A stretch of 64,000 bases of DNA from Setophaga petechia (taxonomy: Eukaryota > Chordata > Aves > Passeriformes > Parulidae). This document shows, one piece after another, positions 29,078-41,124 of the stretch. Numbering within the stretch: position 1 is the first letter of the stretch; each line of letters starts with the position of its first letter. The DNA lies in NCBI GenBank assembly GCA_024362935.1, contig JANCRA010000028.1, positions 6,320,476 to 6,384,475 of the forward strand, read 5' to 3'. The position numbers and the translations under genes were made by a program. The notes beneath the pieces were generated by a model. That model was given only the letters and a program-made list of their open reading frames with translations, was not told where the DNA came from and did not search any database.

Positions 29078-32000
29078 ATGCTGTCAGTATTTCCTATATT
29101 TTTGGCACTTTATTAATGGCTTAGCTCCTTTTGCTGTTTCATATTTAATGATCTGTGTTGAATGTGGATTAGCCTGCTGAGATGCTGTTGGGGTGATCTC
29201 CTGCCCGGGGTCCCTCTGGGTTCCTTGGTGACGCCCTGGGCCGAGGAGCACCCTCAGACCTGGAGCTCAGAGATGCTCCTGGGCTCTGTCCCAGTGTTTA
29301 GCCAAGGTCGCAGCTGCTTTTCTGTTCCAGTGGAGAGTAGGATGGATTAGTTGAACTACTGCTGATGTTCTCGGGTTGGACATGAGTTACCTGCTGGTGT
29401 TTCTGGCCAAGGCCCCCCAGTTTAGAGGCTAAACTTACACTGCAGGGTGTGAGAGATAGTTGGGATCAATTTGGAACTCCCCCTTAGGAGACAAATGTGC
29501 TTTGGAATAACTTTTTTTTTTTTTTTTTTAATTTTATTCAAAGGATAAAAAGTTGAAGGAGAAGAAATGCCAAAGAGCAGCACAGTGGCTGTCATCCCTT
29601 GGGTGCTGATTCCAGGGGAAGGGAATGTGTGAAAGGTGTGACATGGGGCTCATCTCCCAGGGCAGCAGAGCCCTCGTTGCTGACGTTTCTTTTCCTGATG
29701 GATAAAAGCCCAGGCAGTTTTCAGGAAATCCATCATGCCAGATTCTGTTTTTCCTGAGGTTCTTTAAAAGCGTTTTATTTTCTCTCTCTGTTTCCAGTTC
29801 CATGCTCTTACCAATGCTGTGCATGAAGGGCCAGGGCTGTTTTAATAGAAATACGTTTATATTGCAGTTAAATTGTTGATTTTTCTCTCTGGATGATTAG
29901 AGAAGGAAAAAGAGTGCAGTGCTTTGTTTGCTAAAAGCCAGGGAAGAGTATCCCCTGGCAGAAGGGTCATGCAGTGGAATTGTCAATACACTTCCATTTT
30001 TCAGGATACAGATTTCAGACAACAGCATTGTAGATGTTTATTGGCAGAAATGCATTTAATTACAGTTGCTTTTGATGCCATAAAATTTGACCATTTTATT
30101 TATTCATCAGTGAAATGCCTATGAATAGAGCCACCCTTTAAAGGAATCCATATCAGTGCACTCTGCCCATATCATGAATTAGTGAGTCCTTTAGTAATAA
30201 ACTCCTTGCTGTAATAGGAAGGATCTATATTACAGTTAAAAAGAAAAAAAGTATGTGCCTTTCTCATTAGCTGAAAGATCTCTGCATTATTTTTATGTAA
30301 CTTGTTGATATGGGATTAGTGTAGAGCAGGGGGACCATGAACATCACAGAATTCTATGCAATATTTTCCAATCCAATTACTTAAAAGTCCCTATTTTTCA
30401 ATCCTTTAACAGGAGAAATAGTAAGTTAGAGAAGTGCATCATGCTGGTGGTAATTCAAACTGCAAAGCTGATAAATTGACATAAAATAGATTTGAGGGAA
30501 ATGTGACGAATTAATGTGATGAAATTATGGAAAATGCTAACAGTGGTTGCAGTCCCTACAAGCACAACCGCTGTCAGAAGTTTGTAATCTTCCATTTTAA
30601 AATTAATAATTTCCATTATTCTTAAAGCTTTTATGAATAAGAATGCTCCTGGCAAAAACAGGGCAGGTTAGAAACAAGGGGGAAAAAAATCACATTTTGA
30701 AATTATGAGAATACACGAAAAAAAGTAATTGGGTTTGGACACTTTGCACTTGGCTCCAAAATGTTTTATTTCAGTTGAAATGCCACAGTAATCTGTGCCT
30801 TTAGCAGGGTTGTGAGAGATCAATAGCTTGGCAGTTTGTTGCAGGCTGAAAGTGGAGTGTTGACATTTTTAACCTGCACACGGAGGGCACTATTTTTGCT
30901 CCATTTGTGTCTCTTCCTACAAAGGAGTTCCTGAAATTCTCTGATTTCCTCTTTACCCAGTGGATGTTCTCTGTCCTTGGCCATGAGTGTGGCTGAGCTC
31001 CTCTTGGAGACTCAGAAAGAGGAGAAGGAGGAGAGTTGGTTCTTAGGTGGGACTGGATTGAACATTCCCTAAACCACGTCAGGGCTTTCCTGTGAGTGTG
31101 TGGCTGTTTTGGCCCTGGTGTGTCCAGCTGGTTGTAGCCTCTTATCCCTGAATTTAACTCATATCAAACATTGGACTGGGTTGATTCCTGTGCTGTTCTG
31201 CCTTCCCCTTTCTGCTCTGTGAACATCAACATTTTCTTTGTGTTGCATATACAATCAACTTTTCTGAGGATTTAAAAATTCTGTACAAAGGAAAGGCTTC
31301 CCCCCACCACTCCCCCCAGCAGTTTAAAGTCTGGTTTTAGATTGTAAGGAGAATCACTGGCATGAGAAATACAAGATCTGAATTTATTTTCTGATGTAAC
31401 CTTTGTAGTTCAAAAGGGGTGTAGCAGTCCCTGTCTCCTTCACATATATTTGAGCTCTAAAATGTAGAAATATAATTTCACCAATTTCTTCTTTCCTCCC
31501 CATCTCTTTTATAGGATATATTGACTATGCCATATATAAAGTATAGTTAATAATGGACTTTATAGCAAGAAAAGCTCTTTAAACCATGCCTAGGGATGGA
31601 TTTGTCCTACATGACCAGGTCATGGACTATACCCTTCCCTATTAATATGCAAGGATAAAATGGTTTTATGCTCTGAACGTGAAATTTATCCTTTTGGAGA
31701 AGATTAGCGTTAGGCCTGTGCACTTAAGTTTTCAGAAAGCCTTAAAAACAGGTGTGTAAGTGGTGCCATCTCTGTCCTCAGGGATGATTTCCCCCCAGCC
31801 AAGTGGTACTGTGGCATATTTAATAGCAGTTATTAGTTGTAAGGTCATTTTCCAGTTGAAGAAAGTCATTCATTGAACTTTATTAGTGAGCTCCTGGCCA
31901 GCATCCTCTGGTACAATCAGGACCTGCTTTTCCCAAACCTGAGCATCCATATCCATCCCAAAATCCTTGGCTCTCTGTGAAATCTGTGTTTCTGCAACTC

Positions 32001-34433
32001 TTGTGAATGGAAAAAACCCTGATGGGATTCCTGGACTTCGTTTTCATTGCTATTCACAGACATCTTCTGGCACTAAGTGCATTAAAAGGAAAAGGCTCCT
32101 TTAAAAAAACTAAGATTATTGTATTTTGTCCTTGTCCAGCTCTTCTATAAAGGTCAATTCTGCCAGTTTCAAGTTTGCTTTACTCACAGTGGTGTTGGGA
32201 GATTTTAGCCACAGTTCTGTAGATTTCCTTTTATTAAATCTGTTGGTTTGATCACATCAGTTCAGTTCCTTTGGACTTTGAACCATCTGAGTGCAGAGAG
32301 CAGCTGAATCCTTTACCATAACAAAACAGCAAAGTGAACACCCCTGTGATGTCTTTGGCCTTCTGTTTGAATTCCAGAGATATTTGTAATACATGGTACA
32401 ATCTTCATCCAAAGTTCTTTGGAAATGGAGAATCATTCTTTGGAAATGGAAGAATTTCCTCCTGTTGTGGCACCACACCTGATTTTTGCACAGTTCCTGT
32501 GTAATTCCTGGTAGTGTCACAGCAGCACAGCCTCTCTCTTGGCAGAAAGAAGAAGAGTTGTGTTCTCTTCTGTCTGTGAGGATAATTAATATGCATTTTT
32601 GGGAGCTGTGAAATGTGTCTCTGTGCATCATTCCAGGATGGAAAAGCCCCTCTGTGTATTTAGCATTTGTGTGCTTGGTCTTAATGGTGCAGCAGAATTG
32701 CTGCAGCCAAATTTGTGAAATCATTTGGGATGTAGGTGAGCAAGGGCTTAAAACCAAGATGTATTTTAATGGGCAGGGGATGCCATTCCCCACTTGTCAG
32801 ATCCATTCCCTGCTGTAGAGAGGGGATTAGCCACTGGAGAGGCCAGGCTGCTGGAGATGCATGGGTTTAGCTAATGAGGATAGGGGAGATCATGCTCAGA
32901 ATACATAAAAATGATCCCAAGGATCTGGGGTGTGCAAGAGCCAAGGAACTGGAAAGGAGGGGTCAAGCCTTGTCTGTAGGTTTGGCCTCCTGCAGGAAGT
33001 TCATATCCCAGATATTTGCACACATGTAGTGCTCTCTCCTTTATCAATGTACAGTGGGCAGTAAAGACAGATTTAAAACAATCACAAAACCAGCTGATGA
33101 AATAAATTCAAGCCAAGTATGGAATTAAAGCAAGCAGCTCAGCCTTGCTCTCCCTTAGCTGAAAATTCAAGTGTTTGTAGGAATGAGGTAGAAATTTTCT
33201 GTTAGGCAGCTCCTCTTGGAAGGTGAGTGTCTGTGCTTTCAAGAGAATAAATAAAACTTGGCACTTGACTTGCTCTGAAGTACAATCTTGTCTCCAAGTA
33301 ACTAGGAAAAAATATTTTTGCAATCAGTCTTTCAATCAGACTTCCCTGGCTTTTATTAGCTTGTGTTGGACCCTTTGTGCTGTTTTGATGTGTTATTTAT
33401 ATGTGGGTAAGTTATTACTAGCTTTAAAAGTGTTTCCAAAGGACCTGGTTACCTCTGGATGCTGGTGCAGGTGATACAGGGAGTACTTGAGCATCTGGTT
33501 TGGAAAGGAGGAGTGTGGGGAATAAGCAAGGTCACATCTGCATTGTACTTTTCCTTTTCCTTGATCAGGGCTTCCATTTCCTTCTCACCTTCTCTAGAGA
33601 GATGGAGTTCATGGGTCATTCCTTTTTTTTCTGTGAGAGAAAGATTTTAGTCGAGCTTGAAATTATTTTATTTTCACTCCATAGGCATATCATCAAAAAT
33701 CCTGTATGTTGCCACATTTCCCATTAAGTCTTTAGGATTTGCTTCCTGACATTGACTCTTTCACTTTCTCTACTTGGAAAGCTATGTGCCTTATTTCCTA
33801 ATCTCTTCGTGGAGAATAATCTAAAGCACAGTGATCTGGCTTGCAGCATTCCCAGACTCTTTTCATTTATTTTTGGGGGGAGCAAACCCTGATGGAGCAT
33901 CCCAGTGTCCCAGCACTGGCAGGTGCTTGGTCCCCAGGCACATCCAGCACTGTGTGAGGAGTCTTTGTGCAATAGAAACTCTGGGGCCGTGCCTGGGGGG
34001 AGAGAAAATCCCTGTGGGTTCCTCCCAGCAGTTCCTGGGCCAGGACTGAGCTGTCAGCCAGCAGCTGATGCTCGCAGGGCTCGGTCTCACCCTGTGCTCT
34101 CAGAGGTGTCCAGGGAACCCCTGTGGCAGCTCCTTGGTGCCATCAGTCACAGCTGCTGTCCCCACTGCCCCTGCCAGGGCCCTGCTGGCTCTGGGGGGAG
34201 GCACTGCCCAGCCATTCCAGCTGGGATTTATTGGGGTTTGTGCACAGCAGGCACCCCAGCCCTCCCTCCCTCCCCGAGCTCGCTCTCTCTGCAGCATCAG
34301 AAGGTGAAATCCACAGAGGTGCTTTGGGATTAGGACAACAATCCAAGATTTCCTATTGATGAGATTCATTTGTAACAGTTTCTTTTTTGAGGTTTGGTTT
34401 TTTTTGTTGGATAGAACCGTAACAGGAGTATTT

Positions 34434-34560
34434 GCATATCATTGGTTTGGGTTGGAAGGGAACTTAAAGCTGATCCTGTTCCAACCCCCTGCCATGGGCA
34501 GGGATTCTCCCACTAGACCAGGTTGCTGTCCCCTAAATGGATGTTGGAGAAAGTTTGGGA
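34434..34560 (-). mobile_element. CR1 fragment in the 3' UTR, minus orientation
   Basis: ggtttgggttggaagggaac and ccccctgccatgggcaggga identify it. The terminal repeat is largely lost. Confidence 0.8.
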
Positions 34561-35159
34561 TTTCCTAGAGATGGAGCAGGTGGTGTTGGCTCATAGTATC
34601 CATATCATTGTGCCCCAGTTGTGTTTTCTAGAGCAATCTTTTCTTCTTTTTTTTTTTTAAGGAAAAAAAAAGTATTTTATCTAAATGCCTAATAAATAAT
34701 ATTATTTAAATAGTTTTTAAAATAATTTAGGACTGAGAATAAGAAGCCTCAGTTGTAAGAGAAGAGACTTAAAATATACAGAGAGAGAAAATACCCTGAG
34801 CCTCCTAGAGCCTCTACTGAGAATTTGCTAAAGACACAGAGCCCCTGGTCAGAGCACATTGCAATTAACTCACAAGTGTTCATTTAAAATGAGAGACTGG
34901 TTTCCTGTGATGTTCATCTTTGTTGGCATATGTTTGACTTTCTGGATTCAGAGCTGATTTCCTTCTCATTCAAAAGCTGGTCAAGGGGAAAAAAAAAAAA
35001 CTGATTAAGAAAAAAAAGGCAAAAAATAATAATTCACCTTGTGCAGCAGCAACTTTCCTGGTGTGAGCTCTGGAAATCCACCTTGTGCTTCATGTGTGGC
35101 ACACAGGGGTGGTTCAGTTGTGCTGCTGTGTTCACACAGGCTTCTCCAGGCAGGAGCCC

Positions 35160-35710
35160 AGGGAGGGATGGGCAGGCTCCAGCTGTGCCATTCATCCCTG
35201 GCATGGGCAGAGGATGGGCAGGCTCCAGCTGTGCCAGTCCCCATGGCATGGGCAGGCTCCAGCTGTGCCAGTCCCCATGGCATGGGCAGAGGGATGGGCA
35301 GAATCCAGCTGTGCCATTCCCCATGGCATGGGCAGAGGGATGGGCAGAATCCAGCTGTGCCATTCCCCATGGCATGGGCAGAGGGATGGGCAGGCTCCAG
35401 CTATGCCATTCCCCCCTGGCATGGGCAGAGGGAAAGGATGGGCAGGCTCCAGCTGTGCCATTCACCCCTGGCATGGGCAGGCTCCGGCTGTGCCAGTCCC
35501 CCTGGCATGGGCAGAGGGAAGGGATGGGCAGGCTCCAGCTGTGCCAGTCCCCCTGGCATGGGCAGAGGGAAGGGATGGGCAGGCTCCAGCTGTGCCATTC
35601 CCTCTGGCATGGGCAGGCTCCAGCTGTGCCAGTCCCCATGGCATGGGCAGAGGGAAAGGATGGGCAGGCTCCAGCTGTGCCAGTCCCCCTGGCATGGGCA
35701 GAGGGAAGGT
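35160..35710. repeat. GC-rich minisatellite in the CUX1 3' UTR
   Basis: About ten or more copies of a unit of roughly 40-60 bp built on gatgggcaggctccagctg, tgccattcccc and tggcatgggcagaggga, with short and long unit variants. It stands out sharply from the AT-rich UTR around it. It is stop-free in several frames on both strands, which explains the long open frames there. Confidence 0.95.
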
Positions 35711-36065
35711 GCTGGGCCATCTGCAGGGCACAGCAGCCACTTCTGTGGCTTGGGAAGCAAATTTGCACTTTGCCTTTTGAGGGTGTCCCACTAAAAAAAA
35801 AATATCCGGCAAATTTCTTAAATCAGGTTCTTTTTCCTTCTGGTGTAGTCCAAAAAGGAACTGAGAATGAGAGTAAAGAAAGCCCGAGTGTAAGTGTTGG
35901 ATCAGCTCTGCCAAACAAAAGGTTGTTCTCTTGGAATACTCTATGCATTTCTGTGGTGAAAAGCATTTTCTCCCATTCCTTGCTGGAAATGCTGTGAGAA
36001 TGTCACACATACAAATTTGGATGTTGATCCCAAAGCAGATGGAGGCTGGGGAGGGGGGGATGTTC

Positions 36066-36172
36066 TTTTTTTTTTTTCTTTTTTTTTCTTTTTTTTCTTT
36101 TTTTTTCTTTTTTTCTTTTTTTTTTTTTTTTTATTGTTTCCTTCATGTCCCTTTTCTTTTTTTTTTTTTTTA
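36066..36172. repeat. C/T-only (CTTTTTTT-type) tract in the 3' UTR
   Basis: A run of T interrupted by single C at fairly regular 8-10 base steps, then solid T, then a second T-run. On the transcript this is a long polypyrimidine stretch about 0.7 kb before the proposed CUX1 cleavage site. Confidence 0.9.
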
Positions 36173-36836
36173 ATTAAAAAAATTAACTCTTTGCATTTGT
36201 GCAATAACTACTTGCCATGAGAATGGGCAGACCTTGGAAATGCCCCGACTACTAACACAGCACAAGATGAACTCGAGCAGAAAGTGGTGTACTTTTTCCT
36301 GAGAACTTTTTTTTTTTTTTTTTTAATAATAAGCTCAGTTTTTACCCCAGTGTATTGTGGTGTCTTACATTTTTAGCAGTATTTTATATTTTTTCTGTAA
36401 CGCACTAAGTCTTAGATGTTTTTAGAGCTTGTTTGTTATATTCACAATCACGGATTTTAAAAAAGAAAAAAGGAAAAAAAAAAAGATCCTCACAAAGACC
36501 CAATTGACCAAAAAAAAAAAGAAAAAGTGTCATTTTTTTTGTACAAGTAGCTTTGAGAAGCCCACATTGTGTTGCTGTGACTCATCTTTTGTAACATTTT
36601 ATTTCTTGGTATTTGTTTAAACATAAAAAGTAAGAGTTTATCTGGCTGGCAGTGCAGGGCAGCGCTCCCTCGTCAGCAGAGGCATTGTTTCTGTCTTTGT
36701 TTGGTTTAGCCATAAAATGTTTGTTCTCAGCACTGTACAACGGTCCCTATATGATATGGAGAAGCAATATCACTGTATGAAACTCACACGATGTATTATT
36801 ATTATTATTCACTAGCACCCTAGGTGTGATAATTGA

Positions 36837-36842
36837 AGTAAA
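36837..36842 (+). terminator. CUX1: Candidate distal CUX1 polyadenylation signal AGTAAA
   Basis: AGTAAA is a known variant hexamer. Here it lies about 20 bases before a CA-rich cleavage context (acaaacacaa), followed by GT-rich sequence (ccgtgtgggctgtctttt) as expected for a downstream element. It lies at the end of the repeat-poor, homopolymer-rich block taken as the 3' UTR. Confidence 0.5.
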
Positions 36843-37839
36843 TATCTTTTATACAAACACAATTCCGTGTGGGCTGTCTTTTATTGAGGTGAGACCTGAG
36901 TCCAAGCAGCAAACATTTACATTGTGCTTCTGGTTTTGGTGGTGCCCACAGGGATGGTTTGGTGGGATTTGTGTTTGGCCAGGGGAGGAAAATTTACTTT
37001 TTGTGTATCAGTTCCTGTCAGGAGCGTGTGTGTGTTTCCATTATCTTAAATATTGAACTGTTAGATGTGCAAAATGCTCAGTGAAATCCAAGAGTGGCCA
37101 TTCCAGCTGCAGTCAGTGTGAGGTGGGCACCCAGCTTCACAGACAGAAAATTCACATTTGGGGTCAGAGACTGCCAAGGGGAATTGTTTTGAGCACCACA
37201 GCAACATATCAACTAATTAATAAGGTAAAAAAATGTCAGTTACCTGAGGCTGGAAATGCTTTAGATTCAGAAGTGAAAATGTCAAAGAATTTTCCCAGAT
37301 ATTTGACTCACTGTTTATTTTTACAGATCCTTTACAGAAAAATAAATTCCTCATTTAGTGCCTTATGGGGTGTTCCTATAAATACTCTCAGTATTTACAG
37401 AGTGAGGAGCTTGGTCAGGAGCAGATGCTGGAAGCTGTCAGTGGGATTATGTTTTCAAAAGCAGTGGAAGGAATCATTTTTTGGATGCTCTGGGTGTCAG
37501 GTGGAGGATGTGTGTGTGTGTCTGTGCTTACCTGGGTGCTCTGCTTGCCCTGCTCATGTCTGGTTTTTGTGAAATTTATTTTGGGGGACCTGCCCTGGTT
37601 TCCACCATCTCCTGCAGTACAGCCCTGACACATTTCTCCCACCAGGCTCTCCTGAGCCCCCATTTGGAGTTTCCTGTGGAAAAGGAGTTTTGGAGGGCCA
37701 GATTGGATGTTTGCTGTGGTTCTGTGCTGGGAGTCAGGCTGGGATTTCCCTCCCCACTTTGTGCAGCTCCGTGTTGGTGTCCAGTTGTGTCTTTGCCATC
37801 TTCAGTTCTGCAGGTGTGGGGGAATTCTCCTCAAAATGT

Positions 37840-37993
37840 ATTAAAAATGCTACTGAATGCCTTCATTTCATGACAAATGTGCATTTTTCTCATTTTGAAG
37901 GATCTGACAGGTTGTTCCACAGGATGGAAAGGTTCATGATTTTAACACTATTTATTTTTTCCCCTTCTCTTTAATAACTAGTCCAACTGTTGA
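37840..37993. repeat. 152-bp duplicated block, copy 1
   Basis: This stretch is near-identical to 46179-46330 over its full length, in the same orientation. Shared landmarks are ctactgaatgccttcattt, gacaggttgttccacagga and ttctctttaataactagtc. The flanks do not match. There are no LTR ends, poly(A) tail or CR1 sequence, so the origin is unknown. Confidence 0.85.
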
Positions 37994-39241
37994 TTGCTAT
38001 AAATTGTATTATTGTGTATTATTTTACCCTAATTTTTTTTAAACTTGATGCTAAACAGCTAGACTTTTAAAATGCCATGCCTCAGGTAGGTTAATTTGTG
38101 TATTTGTAACCTGCACTTTTCTTCAGGTGGTATCAGCATGAAACTCCTAAAATGCCACAGGTGTGTGGCATAATCAAAGTGTGTGTTGAACTTGAGACAG
38201 CACTGACCTGGAGAAGGCTCACAGTAGCTCAGAATTTTGCATCCTGGGATAAAGCCAGGTGGTTCTCTCAAGCCTAAATCTCACAAAGTTAATTCTGGGA
38301 AGTTAGGAAGGAAGGAAACACAAGGAAGCATTGAGAGGTCAGGGGCAGATATTTATGGCCTCACATGGAGATAGTTGGATCTTCCACCATAACTTTATTA
38401 GGGCAGCCCTTCAAAAGGATGCCAAAATTCTCTTTTTTTTGGAAAAATTTTATGTTGTGTGTTCCCATAGACTTTTACTGGTTTGAGCTGGGGCATCCCT
38501 GGGAGTTCCTGCTGGGACAGAGCTGCTGCTGGGGCTGGGTGGGTGAGGTTTGCATGGGAAATGTTGGAGGGATTTGCTGGGTTGATGGGAAGGGTCCTTG
38601 TTTGTGGCATCCTTGGTGCAGGAGGAAGGTCACACCTCAGTGCCAAGGTTCTGCTCCACCATAGTGAGAGCCAGGTTGAGTTTCAGTGGGAGAAGGGATA
38701 TTTTTTCACATGTTCCCACCAGGTTAGGAGCTGGGAGTGGCTGACATGGTGCTTCTGAGCCCCACTTCTTTCCATCTGGAAATGCTGTCATTTTCTCCTC
38801 AGTATTTCTGTTTTAATGGAAGTGGTGAAGGAATTGTGTACTTGCCAACAGAGGGCTTCAGAAAACATGATTTGATTACAGCACAGCATTTTATTTTCTT
38901 TTTGCTGCAAGCTATGGGAAACTGATAAGAAAATTCAAACTGTTTTCTTGAACTCTTCCAAGTTACCCATGTAATTATCTTAGTACCCTTGGAAATAATC
39001 CCTTCTTGTATGAAATCTCTCTCCTTACAGGGTGAATTTATTAAGCAGTGCTGGGTTTCTTTGCTGAGGGCTGTTTATTTTGGAGTGGCTGGGCCAGGAG
39101 GAAGGGGAAGGAGAAATCCTTCAAACCTTCCCTTCCCAGCAGGCCCTCAAAATGTGAAAAGAAAAAGGGGAAAAGCAGGGCAGGGAAAAGAAATCTCACT
39201 TACACCTCTTCTGGCAGAGAAAGCCAGAAAGGTTGGGAGGC

Positions 39242-39616
39242 TGTGACAGTGCTCACAGGGGTCTGAGGGAAGAGAGGAGGATCTGACTCCATGGTTCAGA
39301 AGGCTTGATTTATTATTTTATGATATATATTATATTAAAATTATACTAAAAGAATAGAAGGAAGGATTTCGTCAGAAGGCTGGCTAAGAATAGAAAAAGA
39401 AAGAATGCTAACAAAGGTTTGTGGCTCAGAGAGTCCAAGCCAGCTGACTGTGATTGGCCATTAATTACAAACAACCACATGAGACCAATCCCAGATGCAC
39501 CTGTTGCATTCCACAGCAGCAGATAATCAATGTTTACATTTTGTTCCTGAGGCCTCTCAGCTTCTCAGGAGGAAAAATCCTAAGGAAAGGATTTTTCATG
39601 AAATGTGTCTGCGACA
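39242..39616 (-). mobile_element. Solo LTR, family A
   Basis: This 375-bp copy runs from TGTGACAG to TGCGACA and has the same internal order as the other family A copies. The flanking hexamers ggaggc and ggatgg match at only four of six positions, so the target duplication is decayed or was altered by recombination. A minus-orientation CR1 fragment starts about 15 bp after it. Confidence 0.85.
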
Positions 39617-39630
39617 GGATGGAGCCCCCA

Positions 39631-39890
39631 GAGAGTCATGGAATGGTTTGGGTTGGGAGGGACCTTTAAAGGACACCTCCACTGTCCCAGGCTGCTCCAA
39701 ACCCCATCCAGCCTGGCCTTGGGCACTGCCAGGGATCCAGGGGCAGCCACAGCTCCTCTGGGCACCTGTGCCAGGGCCTGCCCATAAAAACCCAACTTCC
39801 TTAGAACTCACCTGACTCACCCTCTTTTTTTGAAAACCATCCCCCCTTGTCCTGCCATGCTGCACTTTAGTGGCTCCTTCTCTCTTCCCC
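39631..39890 (-). mobile_element. CR1 fragment, minus orientation
   Basis: ggaatggtttgggttgggag and gcctggccttgggcactgcc, then a probable more upstream CR1 piece, aaccatccccccttgtcct, at about 39,836. It lies directly after an LTR. Confidence 0.85.
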
Positions 39891-40740
39891 AAGGGCATTT
39901 TCCAAGCTGGCAGTGAGGAGAGGGCAGCAGGAGCTCAGAATGATGCTGATGTTGGGATGAGCTTGGCAGCTGGGGCTTTTCCTTGTGCTTCCTTTGCCAC
40001 TTGGACAGACAAGTCTCAAATGTTGTTCTCAGGGTGTTGGACATGATCTGCTCTCTCCTTGTCCCTGGTTTCTCTTGTCTCTTTGGCAGCACATGGCAGT
40101 AAAACTGAGCAGGGCTGTTCTTGCTGCCCTCGCTGGTACCAGTGCCATCCCTGGCTGTCTGGAGCTGCTCATCTTCTGAAGGCCCTTCCTTCATCCCTGA
40201 AGGACCTCACTGATGGTCTGGATGTCTTCTCTTACAACTCTGCATCTGCAGAGGAACCTCATCTCTGCACTCCTGCAGCTTTTCCAGGGCTGGTACCTGT
40301 GCCTGGAGACAGGGAGATGGTGCTAGAACTCACAGATGGCTTCTAGAGTTGTCATCTTTCCTCTCTTTCCATCCTCTCCTTGCTTTTTCTGCCCTTTCAG
40401 CAGCCCTGCAGAGGGTCTGATCAGGGAATGCCCTCCTGGCAGGTGCAGATGGACCAGGACAGCCCAGAAGCAGCATTGCAGCCTGAGATGATTCCCAGGT
40501 ATATCCCAATAATCCAGGAATTCTGGCTACTCAGGAGCTCTTGGAGCTGCCTGACCTTTCCTTCCTCCCTGGAGATTTCTACAGAAGTTGCTTTAAGAAG
40601 TCCCAAAATCCCAATTCCTTTGTGTTTCTGTTGTGTTGGTGAGATCTCTGGGGCACTTGATCTTTATTTACTCTGGGGACATTTTTGGAGCAGTGCAGTC
40701 CCTTTGAATGACACTGATTTTTCATGGCCTGATGGGAGGA

Positions 40741-41124
40741 TGTGATGGTGTTCACAGGGGTTCTTGGATGAGGGAAGAAATGAGGATCTGACTCCATGTT
40801 TCAGAGGGCTTGATTTATTATTTTATGATATATATTACATTAAAACTATACTAAAATAATAGAAGAAAAGGTTTCATCAGAAGGCTGGCTAAGAATAGAA
40901 TAGCAAAGAATGATAACAAAGGCTCTGTCTCAGACAGAGAGTCTGATCCAGCTCACTGTGATTGGCCATTAATTAAAAACAACTACATGGGCCAATCACA
41001 GATGCACCTGTTGCATTCCACAGCAGCAGATAACCATTGTTTACATTTTGTTCCTGAGGCCTCTGAGCTTCTCAGGAGGAAAAATTCTAAGGAAAGTATT
41101 TTTCATGAAAAGATGTCTGTAACA
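40741..41124 (-). mobile_element. Solo LTR, family A
   Basis: This 384-bp copy begins TGTGATGG and ends TGTAACA, only 1.1 kb from the previous copy and in the same orientation. The flanking hexamers ggagga and gggggt match at four of six positions. The sequence between this LTR and the preceding one shows no retroviral gene, so they do not look like the two ends of one provirus. Confidence 0.85.

Larger units (their letters stand above)
25691..36860 (+). other. CUX1: CUX1 long 3' UTR (candidate)
   Basis: The 11 kb after the CUX1 stop carries no LTR, only a short CR1 scrap (34434-34560) and a minisatellite (35160-35710). It is full of A- and T-homopolymers and AT-rich blocks, as in the very long 3' UTR known for mammalian CUX1. 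A TA microsatellite lies at 27415-27449, a C/T-only tract at 36066-36172 and T-runs near 29512-29531 and 36308-36325. The proposed end is the AGTAAA signal at 36837-36842. A canonical AATAAA at 29072-29077 could give a shorter form. Extent is inferred from composition and recalled gene structure, without transcript data. Confidence 0.6.

Noticed and set aside
35041..35997. 318-codon open frame, with overlapping frames on both strands
   Set aside because: It is created by the stop-free GC-rich minisatellite. Several frames on both strands are open at once, the translations are repetitive and there is no splice or start context.
39242..41124. Two LTRs 1.1 kb apart as the ends of one provirus
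   Set aside because: The sequence between them holds a CR1 fragment and unrelated DNA, with no retroviral gene. The flanking hexamers do not pair as a shared target duplication.
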